DNA of 12,357 nt from Promethearchaeum sp. (GCA_030611625.1 JAUWPK010000048.1:1-12357); one strand, 5' to 3'; positions 1 through 7,522 are shown, numbered from the stretch's first letter. A program made the numbers and translations. Notes: a model not told the origin generated them from the letters alone.

Positions 1-1
1 T

Positions 2-526
2 GGGCAATTGGATGCAGAATTAGCTTGTTTAATGAATCCACTATCTAAACCTGAAATTTATCGAGGGGGTGCAGTATCAGTTGGGGGAAATGAAAAAAAT
101 TCGCCCGAAGAATTGTTTCTCAGAACAAAAGATGATTCCACAGCAAAAATCGCAATTCAATCATATGTCGATAATATTGTTAAAGGAGTTTTCGTAATGA
201 AATCCGTTTTTAACCAAGCTAACCCTCCAAATTATATTCTCCTATCTGGGCGTTTAGCCAATGAGCCATTCATTGAGATGATACTGGATGAGAAATTAAG
301 AACTTTAGCCCCTGTAAGAGTAATGAAAACATATAGTAAAATTACAAAAAGAGCCGCCCAAGGTGCAGCATTTATAGCAGAAGGGTTAATTGGTGGTCCA
401 TTACAATCAATTATAAAAAATCTCCGACTTGAAGAAGCAAAAGGGAACATACTTGATTTTATTTACCTCCCTCTTAAATCGAAAAAATCGAGCAATAGAA
501 TTAAATTTGTAAAAAGTGAGGATTAA
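2..526 (+). CDS. DUF1464 family protein, ASKHA (acetate/sugar kinase-like) fold, 5' truncated
   Basis: This is the C-terminal part of an archaeal DUF1464 protein. The frame is open to the window edge and runs through a GQLD motif, so the TTG at 8 is not the true start and the N-terminal half lies outside. Visible family features are the GGA turn near the left end, a hydrophobic strand followed by SGR (YILLSGR) that resembles the second nucleotide-binding segment of the actin/hexokinase/acetate kinase superfamily, and a late AAQGAAFIAEGLIGG segment resembling the C-terminal adenosine-loop helix. The reaction is not known. It is followed after three bases by a flavoprotein and then a dihydropteroate-synthase-like gene, so a role in H4MPT synthesis is inferred from context only. 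The lysine-rich tail (KSKKSSNRIK) looks unstructured. The family call is reasonably firm; the function is open. Confidence 0.7.
   Translation, partial: GQLDAELACLMNPLSKPEIYRGGAVSVGGNEKNSPEELFLRTKDDSTAKIAIQSYVDNIVKGVFVMKSVFNQANPPNYILLSGRLANEPFIEMILDEKLRTLAPVRVMKTYSKITKRAAQGAAFIAEGLIGGPLQSIIKNLRLEEAKGNILDFIYLPLKSKKSSNRIKFVKSED
518..521 (+). promoter_or_regulatory. Shine-Dalgarno (GAGG) for the flavoprotein gene
   Basis: GAGG lies inside the last codons of the upstream gene, eight bases before the ATG at 530. It supports that start and translation within one operon transcript. Confidence 0.5.
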
Positions 527-529
527 TTT

Positions 530-1102
530 ATGAGATTAGCTTGGGGAATTACCGGTGCCGGTCATTATCTTCGTGATAGTTATGAAATATTGAGGCAATT
601 AGTAGAAAAGAAATATAAAATTGATGTATTTTTCTCAGAAGCAGGAAAAACAGTTGCAAAAATGTATGGTGTGCTTAAAAAAATTCAAGATTTACACGAA
701 AATAACAAAGAATACCTAACATCTATCTTTTACGATAGCGGTCAATCACCCGGATATATAGTGAGTGCACGTTTTAATCTAAATAAATATCAAGCATTAA
801 TCATTAGCCCAGTTACTTCCAATTCAGTTGCAAAAATGAATATAGGTATAGCTGATACTTTAATTACAAATATATTTTCCCAGATGATTAAAGGCTCTGG
901 AAAAATATTACTCGTTCCTTGTGACTTAGTTTGCGGGGATATTGAAACGGAAATTCCAAATGGAGAAAAAATAATGATAAAGGTAGATCAATTTAACTGC
1001 CAAAATGCTTTAAATCTAAGGAAATTTCCAAATGTTTCTCTCTTTGAGCAGCCAAGAGAAATATTTCAAAAATTAATTGAATTCGAGAATGCTGATATTT
1101 AA
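530..1102 (+). CDS. Archaeoflavoprotein, MJ0208/DmrX type; putative dihydromethanopterin reductase
   Basis: This 190-residue protein belongs to the flavodoxin-like/phosphopantothenoylcysteine-decarboxylase fold that binds FMN. The N-terminal strand and turn WGITGAGHYL (5-14) and the segment SPVTSNSVAKMNIGIADTL (93-111) are the FMN contacts expected for the MJ0208 archaeoflavoprotein family. That family includes the Methanosarcina dihydromethanopterin reductase DmrX, which reduces dihydromethanopterin to H4MPT. The protein has three cysteines (131, 135, 157). C131 and C135 follow the LVP strand and could hold metal or an Fe-S cluster, but three cysteines alone do not prove it. Length is normal for the family. 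The gene starts three bases after the DUF1464 stop and its TAA abuts the ATG of the dihydropteroate-synthase-like gene, which strongly supports a pterin role. The alternative is a general electron-transfer flavoprotein. Confidence 0.78.
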   Translation: MRLAWGITGAGHYLRDSYEILRQLVEKKYKIDVFFSEAGKTVAKMYGVLKKIQDLHENNKEYLTSIFYDSGQSPGYIVSARFNLNKYQALIISPVTSNSVAKMNIGIADTLITNIFSQMIKGSGKILLVPCDLVCGDIETEIPNGEKIMIKVDQFNCQNALNLRKFPNVSLFEQPREIFQKLIEFENADI

Positions 1103-2713
1103 ATGATTAATAAAACACGGATCCTCCTTATTACAGGTAGAGATGCTTTTAATGACCTTAAGTTACTTGATTGGAGAGATCTACAAGCTATATACGAAAT
1201 AACAATTATTCACGCACAAATCCCAATCATTTCACTGATATCACCAAAAATTTTAACCAATACTTTATCTGAATTTGAGAGTAATAATTTCGATTTAGTG
1301 ATAACTTCAGGTTTAATCCCTTGGGATATAAGTGAGATAGATTCCCCTTTTTCTTCAAAAATAAAGAAAGGTCCAAAATTTTTAGTAAATTTACCAGAAA
1401 TATTGAAAAATTTTGATCCGTTTAGTTTTTCTCCAATAATACCAGCAGATAAAATTTACAAAATTTCAAAAGAAGAGAACTTGAATTCAATAATCGCAAA
1501 AAGCAGACAAGAATTTAAAAATCAATCAAACTCAAATGGATTTCGCTTAGTAAATAAAGCAAATGAGATTATTTTTAGCCCAAACTTACCTCCCGTGCTT
1601 ATTGGTGAGATTGTTGATGCTCCTAAACTTTCATATGAAGATTTATCCTTGAAAGTTGAATATTATCTAAGAAGTGGGGTAGATATAATCGATATAGGAT
1701 GTATTGCAAATAAAAACCATAGTGATGAAATATTTGACATGATTACTCGATTAAAGAAGAAATTTCAAATTCCTTTTAGCATCGATAGTATAAATCCCGA
1801 TGAGATACGTTCTGCTGTTAATGCAGGAGCTCAAATGGTGCTTAGTATAACAATCGATAATTATTCAGAGTTATTGGATTTAAACAAAGAAACTACTTTA
1901 GTAATTATTCCAATCTCAAAAAAAGATACAACTCCTTTATCATCCGAGAAAAAGATTGAAAGATTGATTGAATTATGGAAATTACTGATTGAAAATGGTT
2001 TTACTAAAATATTAATGGATCCGATAACCGGAATTCCTATTTCTCCAGGATTTACTTCAAGCATTGAAACTTTATCATCTTTAAAACAAATAATAGATCA
2101 AGCATATATTGAATTCACAAATAAAATGGATATAGAGAAACCACAACTTTTCATGGGATTTGGGAACGTTACAGAACTTATCGATGGAGATTCTTCTGGA
2201 ATTAATACACTATTATCAACGATTGCAGTTGAATTAGGAGTGAGCGCAATTTTGAGTACTGAATATTCAAATAAATGTAGAAATAGTCTCAAAGAATTAA
2301 GTAAAAGTATTAAATTATCCTATTACGCTAATCAAATGCATGTACCTCCTTTAAACTTAGGCATTACCGCTTTTCAATATAAAACTAAACAAAATTATCC
2401 AAAGTATGTTTCATTTGATGAACCTATTAAGCATATTGATTTTAAGGATCAACCTGCTATTATGGATCCTAAAGGATTTTTTAAAATTTACATAGATGAG
2501 AAGAAAAAACAGATAAAGATTACACATTTTAATAATTCTGTAAATTTCAAAGATGCCACGCTAACACTTGTAGGTGATAATGCGGAATCTCTTTATAAAA
2601 CGATTATTATATCTGATTTAATATCAAGACTTGATCACGCTGCTTATTTAGGAAAGGAACTTGTAAAGGCAGAATTGGCACTAAAATTAGGGATGTCCTA
2701 TTCTCAATCATAA
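1103..2713 (+). CDS. Dihydropteroate synthase-like protein (MJ0107/TIGR00284 type, DUF6513 N-terminal domain)
   Basis: This 536-residue archaeal dihydropteroate-synthase-related protein is thought to act in methanopterin synthesis, joining a pterin to an aryl-amine precursor. The exact reaction is not settled. Residues 1-150 form an alpha/beta domain with an N-terminal LLITGRDA motif, as in DUF6513. Residues about 165-410 form the pterin-binding TIM barrel: GVDIIDIGC (192-200), FSIDSINPDEI (225-235) then NAGA (240-243), DPITGIP (306-312) and GNVTELIDGDSSGINTLL (354-371), followed by STE (385-387). The D-x-G, S-I-D-S and D-P-x-x-G elements are hallmarks of dihydropteroate synthases. A C-terminal extension (about 420-536) ends in a helical SRLDHAAYLGKELVKAE segment. 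The length is far above bacterial FolP (about 280) and fits the archaeal family. The ATG follows the preceding TAA with no gap. Confidence 0.85.
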   Translation: MINKTRILLITGRDAFNDLKLLDWRDLQAIYEITIIHAQIPIISLISPKILTNTLSEFESNNFDLVITSGLIPWDISEIDSPFSSKIKKGPKFLVNLPEILKNFDPFSFSPIIPADKIYKISKEENLNSIIAKSRQEFKNQSNSNGFRLVNKANEIIFSPNLPPVLIGEIVDAPKLSYEDLSLKVEYYLRSGVDIIDIGCIANKNHSDEIFDMITRLKKKFQIPFSIDSINPDEIRSAVNAGAQMVLSITIDNYSELLDLNKETTLVIIPISKKDTTPLSSEKKIERLIELWKLLIENGFTKILMDPITGIPISPGFTSSIETLSSLKQIIDQAYIEFTNKMDIEKPQLFMGFGNVTELIDGDSSGINTLLSTIAVELGVSAILSTEYSNKCRNSLKELSKSIKLSYYANQMHVPPLNLGITAFQYKTKQNYPKYVSFDEPIKHIDFKDQPAIMDPKGFFKIYIDEKKKQIKITHFNNSVNFKDATLTLVGDNAESLYKTIIISDLISRLDHAAYLGKELVKAELALKLGMSYSQS

Positions 2714-2727
2714 AATTTCTCTAAAAA

Positions 2728-2736
2728 TTTAAAATA
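2728..2736 (+). promoter_or_regulatory. TATA-like box upstream of the hydrolase
   Basis: TTTAAAATA is centred about 25 bases before the ATG at 2757, the archaeal TATA-to-TSS distance. No Shine-Dalgarno precedes that ATG, so a leaderless transcript is likely. This would separate the hydrolase from the pterin operon. Confidence 0.4.
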
Positions 2737-2756
2737 AGTTATCTACAACTTGAATT

Positions 2757-3530
2757 ATGGCTCAAAAATTAACAATTAATATCCCAAGAAGCACAAATGG
2801 AAGTTTAAATGGTTTTCATTTTGAAACCGGTGAACCTTTTGAAAGAACCCCTGTTGTAATATTAGCTCATGGTTTTTCTGGAGATCAAACAGAATGGGGA
2901 AGATTTACAAAAACCGCGTTAGAATTCAATAGAGCAGGATTCGATGCAGTATCCTTTGATTTTTCAGGATCAGGAAAAAACCCACGCGAACCGATAACTC
3001 TTTCAAAACAGGTTCAAGATTTAAAAGATGTTCATGAATGGGTAAAATCCAAAGGATATAAAAGAATAAATGTTTTGGGATTAAGTTTCGGAGGGATTAC
3101 CGCTTTAGTTGCAAACTTACCCGAAATAAAAGCAACAGTTTTCTGGGCACCAGGTTTTTATATTACCCGTGCTTTTCCAAAAAAGCATATTTATCTCATG
3201 CGTTTAATATCAATATTTACCAATAAACCCCGTAGTATGCCATCGGCAAATAATGAACCAATTTTAATAAATTTTGATTTTATGAAAGAAGCACTCCGAC
3301 TTGATGTTAATAAAACACTTGCTAGTTATTTTACCCCAAGTGTTGTAGTCCAAGGAGATCAGGATGAATCTATGCGTTACGAATGGAATGAAGAAGCATT
3401 TCAATATATGCCCCAAGATGATAATCATAAATTCGTAAAAATCGAAGGTGCGGGCCATGATTTTAAAGATTCACACTTAGATCAATTTATTGAAAATTCT
3501 ATTAATTGGTTAAAAAAATACAACTTCTAA
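2757..3530 (+). CDS. Alpha/beta hydrolase (serine hydrolase/esterase-like), cytoplasmic
   Basis: This is a 257-residue alpha/beta hydrolase with the complete catalytic set. HGF (38-40) forms the oxyanion hole. The nucleophile elbow is GLSFGG with Ser110. The acid is probably Asp203 in VVVQGDQDES, and the base is His234 in GAGHDF. The strand DAVSFDFSGSG (63-73) with the following KQVQDLKDV helix is typical of the family. A lid-like insertion runs from about 132 to 185. No signal peptide or membrane segment is visible, so it should be cytoplasmic. The fold suggests ester or thioester hydrolysis, but the substrate cannot be read from sequence. It has its own TATA-like box and is followed by a T9 tract, so it is probably monocistronic. 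There is no clear functional link to its neighbours. Confidence 0.85.
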   Translation: MAQKLTINIPRSTNGSLNGFHFETGEPFERTPVVILAHGFSGDQTEWGRFTKTALEFNRAGFDAVSFDFSGSGKNPREPITLSKQVQDLKDVHEWVKSKGYKRINVLGLSFGGITALVANLPEIKATVFWAPGFYITRAFPKKHIYLMRLISIFTNKPRSMPSANNEPILINFDFMKEALRLDVNKTLASYFTPSVVVQGDQDESMRYEWNEEAFQYMPQDDNHKFVKIEGAGHDFKDSHLDQFIENSINWLKKYNF

Positions 3531-3539
3531 TTTTTTTTT
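3531..3539 (+). terminator. T9 tract, archaeal-type terminator of the hydrolase gene
   Basis: Nine consecutive T follow the TAA stop directly. Runs of T on the coding strand are enough for intrinsic termination in many archaea. Confidence 0.5.
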
Positions 3540-3648
3540 ATTAATCCTAATTTTCAATAATCTAAATTATAGAGTTTTTATCAATATTTGAGATAAAATC
3601 TCTAAGGACAATAAATGGCATCATGAAAATTTTTAAAGAATATAATGC

Positions 3649-3658
3649 AAAATATATT
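3649..3658 (+). promoter_or_regulatory. TATA-like box upstream of the ABC exporter
   Basis: AAAATATATT is centred about 33 bases before the TTG at 3687. This predicts a TSS near 3680 and a very short leader. It is the best promoter candidate in the 156-base gap. Confidence 0.4.
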
Positions 3659-3686
3659 AATTTAGTTTAATGTAAATATTAGAAAG

Positions 3687-4649
3687 TTGGGGTGTAAAAA
3701 AAAAATATCAATTTGTATCGAAATTCAAAACCTTGTAAAAAATTTTAAAGATGTCAAAGCAGTGAACGGAATCTCATTAAATATAAAAGAAGGAGAACTA
3801 TTCGGACTTTTAGGACCTAATGGAGCAGGAAAAACCACTTTAATTCGAATGCTCACCACGACTTTGACTCCATCATCTGGAGATGCCAAAATAAATAAAT
3901 TTTCCATTAAAACTCAAAAAAATGAAATTGTTAAATTAATTGGAGTCTGTCCACAAGATAATATCTTCTATAATGAATTAACTGCTGAAGAAAATGTTAT
4001 TTTTGTTGCTCAAATGCATGGAATTCCATTACAAGAATCAAAAGAAAGGACCAATGCAATGCTTCAAAAATTGGGTATTGCTGGAAAGAAGAGATGGGCA
4101 AAAAAATTTAGTGGTGGTATGAAAAAAAGATTAAACCTCGTTATGAGTTTAATTCATGAACCAAAGATTCTTTTTCTCGATGAACCTACAGCGGGCTTGG
4201 ATCCACAAGCAAGACGGATAGTATGGGATTTTATTCGAGAATTAAAAGGAAAAGGAAATACAATTTTACTTCTAACACACGACATGTTGGAAGCGGATGC
4301 ACTAAGTGATCATATTGCAATTATTGATAATGGAGAAATTATTGCTAATGGAACGCCTGCTGAGTTGAAAGATGAACATGGGGGGGAAAATGTTTTGGAA
4401 ATATCTTTTTACAAGGAAGCGGATGTGGCTATAATGAAAAATCAATTGAAAGAGATTTCATTCGTTCAAAATTGGAAAGAATTTGGAGAAAGAACATTAT
4501 TAATCCCATTTAGAGGAGGAATGAAGAATTATTTGAAAATCCTACAAAAAATGAGTGAAAAAATAATTGATGTTGAAAACATGAAATTTCGTCAAAATTC
4601 ATTGGAAGATGTCTTTTTAAATTTAACAGGGAGGAGGCTTCGAGATTAG
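3687..4649 (+). CDS. ABC-2 type exporter ATP-binding subunit (CcmA/DrrA-like)
   Basis: This 320-residue ATPase powers a membrane exporter. Walker A is GPNGAGKT (43-50), the Q-loop is Q90, the signature is the variant FSGGM (141-145), Walker B is ILFLDE (161-166), the D-loop follows as AGLD and the switch is H198 in LLLTHDM. The last 80 residues form the C-terminal extension common in DrrA-like proteins, ending NSLEDVFLNLTGR. The start is uncertain. The only plausible upstream codon is TTG at 3687, followed by GGG, TGT and an A10 tract. Homologues usually begin right at the I-E-I-Q-N-L segment (residues 11-16), and GGTG at 3691-3694 looks like a ribosome site lying inside the called gene. The stop TAG abuts the ATG of the permease, so the two form an operon. 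The exported substrate is unknown. Confidence 0.9.
   Translation: MGCKKKISICIEIQNLVKNFKDVKAVNGISLNIKEGELFGLLGPNGAGKTTLIRMLTTTLTPSSGDAKINKFSIKTQKNEIVKLIGVCPQDNIFYNELTAEENVIFVAQMHGIPLQESKERTNAMLQKLGIAGKKRWAKKFSGGMKKRLNLVMSLIHEPKILFLDEPTAGLDPQARRIVWDFIRELKGKGNTILLLTHDMLEADALSDHIAIIDNGEIIANGTPAELKDEHGGENVLEISFYKEADVAIMKNQLKEISFVQNWKEFGERTLLIPFRGGMKNYLKILQKMSEKIIDVENMKFRQNSLEDVFLNLTGRRLRD
4629..4637 (+). promoter_or_regulatory. Strong purine-rich Shine-Dalgarno (GGGAGGAGG) for the permease
   Basis: GGGAGGAGG is the strongest ribosome-binding match seen in the window. It ends 12 bases before the permease ATG at 4650, slightly long. It lies inside the ATPase gene and supports independent initiation at 4650. 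Confidence 0.5.
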
Positions 4650-5450
4650 ATGAAGGTATTAGAGTTAAAATCAGTGGTAATTGCATTAAAAAACATAAAA
4701 GAAAAATTTCGATCATGGCAGGCAATTTTCTTCGGAATGGGATTTCCAATTATGTTTACAATAATTTTCTACTTGATGTTTCATGATGTTGACCCAGAAA
4801 CTGGAATTGATGTTTACAGTTATTCAATACCCGGTATGATTACATATGCAGTATGTTTGGGAACAACAAGTGCTGCGATCGTTTTTACAAGGGATAAATC
4901 AACGGGTATTCTTGAAAGACTTGATACAATGCCGACAGGAAGGAAAAATATTTTTCTTGGAACCCTTATTTCAGAGAGTATATTTCTAACTTTTCAAATT
5001 ATTGTAATGTTTATACTCAGTTATGCTATTTTAGGCCAATATTTTGTGGGATATTTTGAGCTTCTTATTGGTTTTTTGGTGTCATTACTATTTGGAATAT
5101 TATCTGTAGGAATTGGGATTATTATTGCTAGTTTCTCAAAAAATGAAGAAGCTGCATCCGGAATTGCTTTGACATTTGTCATGCCTGTAATTTTTGCTTC
5201 TGGCGCGATGGTTCCCTTTGAAAGCCAGATTGTTTATTTTATGCCTCCATATTGGGCAAAGCAAATTTTTCTGCAATTTACTGTCTTAGGTGATGGATTA
5301 ACTAGTAATCTTTACAGTAGTTCTATGATTGGGTATACAGCTACGGAAACATCCATTCCTATTTGGGGGGGAATTCTTATTTTAATCGCTATGACATTTT
5401 TATTCATATTTATCGGCATTAAACTATTCCAGAAGAAAACAAAATTATAG
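4650..5450 (+). CDS. ABC-2 type transporter permease subunit
   Basis: This 266-residue integral membrane protein has about six membrane segments, near residues 25-44, 58-80, 105-128, 136-160, 168-187 and 238-258, as usual for ABC-2 permeases. The segment DKSTGILERLDTMPTGRKN (82-100), between the second and third spans, matches the cytoplasmic coupling region seen in this family (R-E-x-G-T-L-E-x-L-x-x-x-P). The SGAMVPFES stretch (184-192) is also typical. It would pair with the ATPase encoded directly upstream, probably as a dimer of each. The ATG follows the ATPase TAG with no gap and has a strong Shine-Dalgarno. It ends with tandem stops TAG TAA. The substrate cannot be inferred: drug, lipid or polysaccharide export are all possible. 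Confidence 0.88.
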   Translation: MKVLELKSVVIALKNIKEKFRSWQAIFFGMGFPIMFTIIFYLMFHDVDPETGIDVYSYSIPGMITYAVCLGTTSAAIVFTRDKSTGILERLDTMPTGRKNIFLGTLISESIFLTFQIIVMFILSYAILGQYFVGYFELLIGFLVSLLFGILSVGIGIIIASFSKNEEAASGIALTFVMPVIFASGAMVPFESQIVYFMPPYWAKQIFLQFTVLGDGLTSNLYSSSMIGYTATETSIPIWGGILILIAMTFLFIFIGIKLFQKKTKL

Positions 5451-5451
5451 T

Positions 5452-5470
5452 AAAAAAATAATGCTTTTTT
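5452..5470. terminator. Possible bidirectional terminator between convergent genes
   Basis: In the 37-base gap between the permease and folE there is an A7 run (5452-5458) and a T6 run (5465-5470). The T run serves the + strand gene, and the A run reads as T7 for folE on the - strand. Confidence 0.35.
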
Positions 5471-5487
5471 CCAATCCATTTTTTGTA

Positions 5488-6042
5488 TCATTTATCGATA
5501 AGGCTCATAAATTCTGCACGAGTCCGTGGATCTTTACGGAAAACACCATTATTATAAGATGTTGTCATTACAGAGTTTTGCTTCTCAACTCCCCGCATCA
5601 TCATACACAGATGCTGAGCTTCGATAACAACACCCACACCTTTTGCATTGGTATACTTCATGATGGATTCGCCTATTTCTTTAGTTAATCGTTCTTGAAT
5701 TTGTAATCTACGAGCAAAAACATCAACAATTCTTGCAATTTTGGACAATCCTATAAACATTTCTCCTGGTACATAACCAATATGGCACTTTCCAAAGAAA
5801 GGGAGAATATGGTGCTCGCACATTGAGTAAAGTTCAATATTTTTAACAATAATCATTTCTGAGGCCTCAGATTTAAAAAGTGCACCATTAATTACTTCTT
5901 CCACACTTTCATTATACCCCTTGAATAAGAATTTATAAGCATCTTCTACTCTCTGTGGTGTATCTTGGAGACCTTCACGATCCGGATCTTCTCCTATAGA
6001 AATTATATATTTACGGAAAAAATCTTTGAAATCAATATCCAT
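5488..6042 (-). CDS. folE: GTP cyclohydrolase I, FolE type (GCYH-IA)
   Basis: The enzyme converts GTP to 7,8-dihydroneopterin triphosphate, the first step of pterin and folate-like cofactor synthesis and of 7-deazaguanine synthesis. It acts in the cytoplasm as a large homo-oligomer. With the start at 6042 the protein has 184 residues, normal for the catalytic core. Zinc ligands are all present: C75 and H78 in MCEHHILPF, and C146 in EAQHLCMMMRG, with H144 beside it. The substrate segment GLSKIARIVDVFARRLQIQE (98-117) is intact. The frame is open 36 codons further upstream, but that extension is low-complexity, overlaps the divergent gene, and the family match begins at M-D-I-D-F. Archaea more often use the unrelated MptA (GCYH-IB), so a FolE here is notable. 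The pterin operon lies about 3 kb away on the other strand. Confidence 0.95.
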   Translation of the reverse strand: MDIDFKDFFRKYIISIGEDPDREGLQDTPQRVEDAYKFLFKGYNESVEEVINGALFKSEASEMIIVKNIELYSMCEHHILPFFGKCHIGYVPGEMFIGLSKIARIVDVFARRLQIQERLTKEIGESIMKYTNAKGVGVVIEAQHLCMMMRGVEKQNSVMTTSYNNGVFRKDPRTRAEFMSLIDK

Positions 6043-6055
6043 ATTGATAAATAAG

Positions 6056-6082
6056 AACTTTTTTGAAAAAAACTTTTTTGAA
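6056..6082. repeat. 12-base direct repeat with 15-base period in the folE divergent promoter
   Basis: AACTTTTTTGAA occurs at 6056-6067 and again, identical, at 6071-6082. Both copies lie in the 60-base gap between divergent starts 6042 and 6103. A regulator site on one DNA face is possible, but the T/A richness makes a chance repeat plausible. Confidence 0.4.
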
Positions 6083-6102
6083 TACAATTTTATCATTATT
6101 TG

Positions 6103-7224
6103 ATGATCTACCCAATAGAAGGAGATTTTATTGAAAGTAAAAGCGGCCATATTTTCGAATTAAAGGGATTTCATCAACCACAAAATAGAACAATCGCTTT
6201 TATACGCTATGCCTTAATAAACAAGCCTCCTTCTTTAGAAATTAAAAGGAGGACAAGAATTAATAACTTCGATTGTTCATTAGATTATTATAAAAAAATC
6301 TACCCCCTTAACGAAAAATTTCAATATATCCAAGAAAAACACCCAGAATACTTATTTTCGCACCCAAATTATTATTTTCAATTGCAAGCAGTTCCAAATA
6401 GCGAAATTAAAGAACATTTTTTACCAAATAAATTTCTTCAATTCCTAAATAATTCTAAAGAAATACTCCCTTCAGGTTCAATCCTTAAGGACGCATTTGA
6501 TTTATGCTATTATCTTTCAGAAAACAGCGGAATTTCATATAAATACATTGGAATAACAGGATCATTGTTAGTGGGGCTTCAAAATGAAGAATCAGATATC
6601 GATCTGATTGTATACGGTTATGAAAATAGCATAAATATTAGGAAAGTGATAAAAGAGAATTTTCAAAATCAAGATGAAAAACACCCTTTATGTGCTTATT
6701 CTATGGATGATTATAGAGAATTGTATAAATCTCGAGCAAAAGGTTCCAATATTTCATTTCAAAAATTCTTACAGTATGAAGTAAGAAAATTGCATCAAGG
6801 AAAATTTAGGACCCGCGATTTTTTTATTAGATTTCTGGAACACTCAAACAGAGACGAATATAAATGCGAGAATCAATTTGAAAATCGAATAATAAAGAGT
6901 TTGGGTCGAATAAGTTTATCTGGAGAAGTTGTAAATGACGAATTTTGGTGGACAACTCCCTCTCGTGTTCAAATTGCCGATGTTGCTATTCAAAACTCGA
7001 ATAAGCTTATTCCTGATGCACACAACTTATTACGAAACAATAATCTGAAAATTACAGATATCTCTCAAATTATTAGCCTACGTGGGAGATTTACTGAGAA
7101 TATACGCTTACTTGAACGATTTAATGTTTCGGGATCATTAGAACTAGTTATTCCAAATGAAAGAGATCCATACATGCAAATTTCTTTGGGGACATCTCCT
7201 GAAGATTATTTTTATTTACAATAA
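6103..7224 (+). CDS. Archaeal predicted nucleotidyltransferase (COG1665-like, pol-beta fold)
   Basis: This is a 373-residue protein. Residues 1-40 (EGDFIES, then FELKGFHQP and IAFIRY) match the conserved N-terminal region of archaeal COG1665 predicted nucleotidyltransferases. The nucleotidyltransferase core begins at GITGSLLVGLQ (150-160), with the helix-turn GS at 153-154 and the metal pair D165/D167 in ESDIDLIVYG. These are the signature of the DNA polymerase beta superfamily. The third carboxylate is not obvious. The remaining 190 residues are family-specific, including a DEFWWTTPSR segment. The reaction would be nucleotide transfer from an NTP to RNA, protein or a small molecule; the acceptor is unknown. 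The ATG at 6103 is preferred to the adjoining TTG at 6100. It is transcribed divergently from folE with a 60-base gap, so shared control is possible. Confidence 0.72.
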   Translation: MIYPIEGDFIESKSGHIFELKGFHQPQNRTIAFIRYALINKPPSLEIKRRTRINNFDCSLDYYKKIYPLNEKFQYIQEKHPEYLFSHPNYYFQLQAVPNSEIKEHFLPNKFLQFLNNSKEILPSGSILKDAFDLCYYLSENSGISYKYIGITGSLLVGLQNEESDIDLIVYGYENSINIRKVIKENFQNQDEKHPLCAYSMDDYRELYKSRAKGSNISFQKFLQYEVRKLHQGKFRTRDFFIRFLEHSNRDEYKCENQFENRIIKSLGRISLSGEVVNDEFWWTTPSRVQIADVAIQNSNKLIPDAHNLLRNNNLKITDISQIISLRGRFTENIRLLERFNVSGSLELVIPNERDPYMQISLGTSPEDYFYLQ

Positions 7225-7278
7225 TTGGAATTCCGAATGAATAAATAGGTTGTTTTGCCTAAAAGATATTAGAAGATC

Positions 7279-7497
7279 ATGTTTGAAAAAAAAATTATCG
7301 ATGATCAACTTCCTATTTCTAACTCATCATTAAAGAATCTAAAACCAGGTGGAATAATTTGCTCGATTTGTAAATTGAATCCAGCACAAATTTTAATTTG
7401 CCCAATTTGTGGTCGAAGATCGATTTTTCCATGCCCTTATTGTGCTCATTCTGAATTGAAATGTCCATACTGTGTTTCTCATGAAAAAAATTTCTAA
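7279..7497 (+). CDS. Small zinc-ribbon-like protein with four CxxC motifs
   Basis: This is a 72-residue protein I do not recognise. Residues 1-24 are polar and without cysteine. The rest carries four CxxC pairs: C28/C31, C41/C44, C52/C55 and C62/C65, with the repeated pattern CPIC, CPYC, CPYC. Spacing of pairs (10, 8 and 7 residues between them) fits two zinc knuckle sites sharing four cysteines each, as in double zinc ribbons. Metal binding is therefore likely. Whether it acts on nucleic acid or protein cannot be said. It sits 54 bases after the nucleotidyltransferase on the same strand, so it may be cotranscribed. The unbroken cysteine spacing argues that it is a real gene despite its size. 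Confidence 0.6.
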   Translation: MFEKKIIDDQLPISNSSLKNLKPGGIICSICKLNPAQILICPICGRRSIFPCPYCAHSELKCPYCVSHEKNF

Positions 7498-7522
7498 TTG
7501 TACGAAGAATCTTCCTCATTCC

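Noticed and set aside
5461..5688. 75-codon + strand frame
   Set aside because: It is antisense to folE, whose zinc-site motifs are unambiguous.
6043..6150. 36-codon N-terminal extension of folE
   Set aside because: It is low-complexity, overlaps the divergent gene, and the family match begins at the internal Met (6042).
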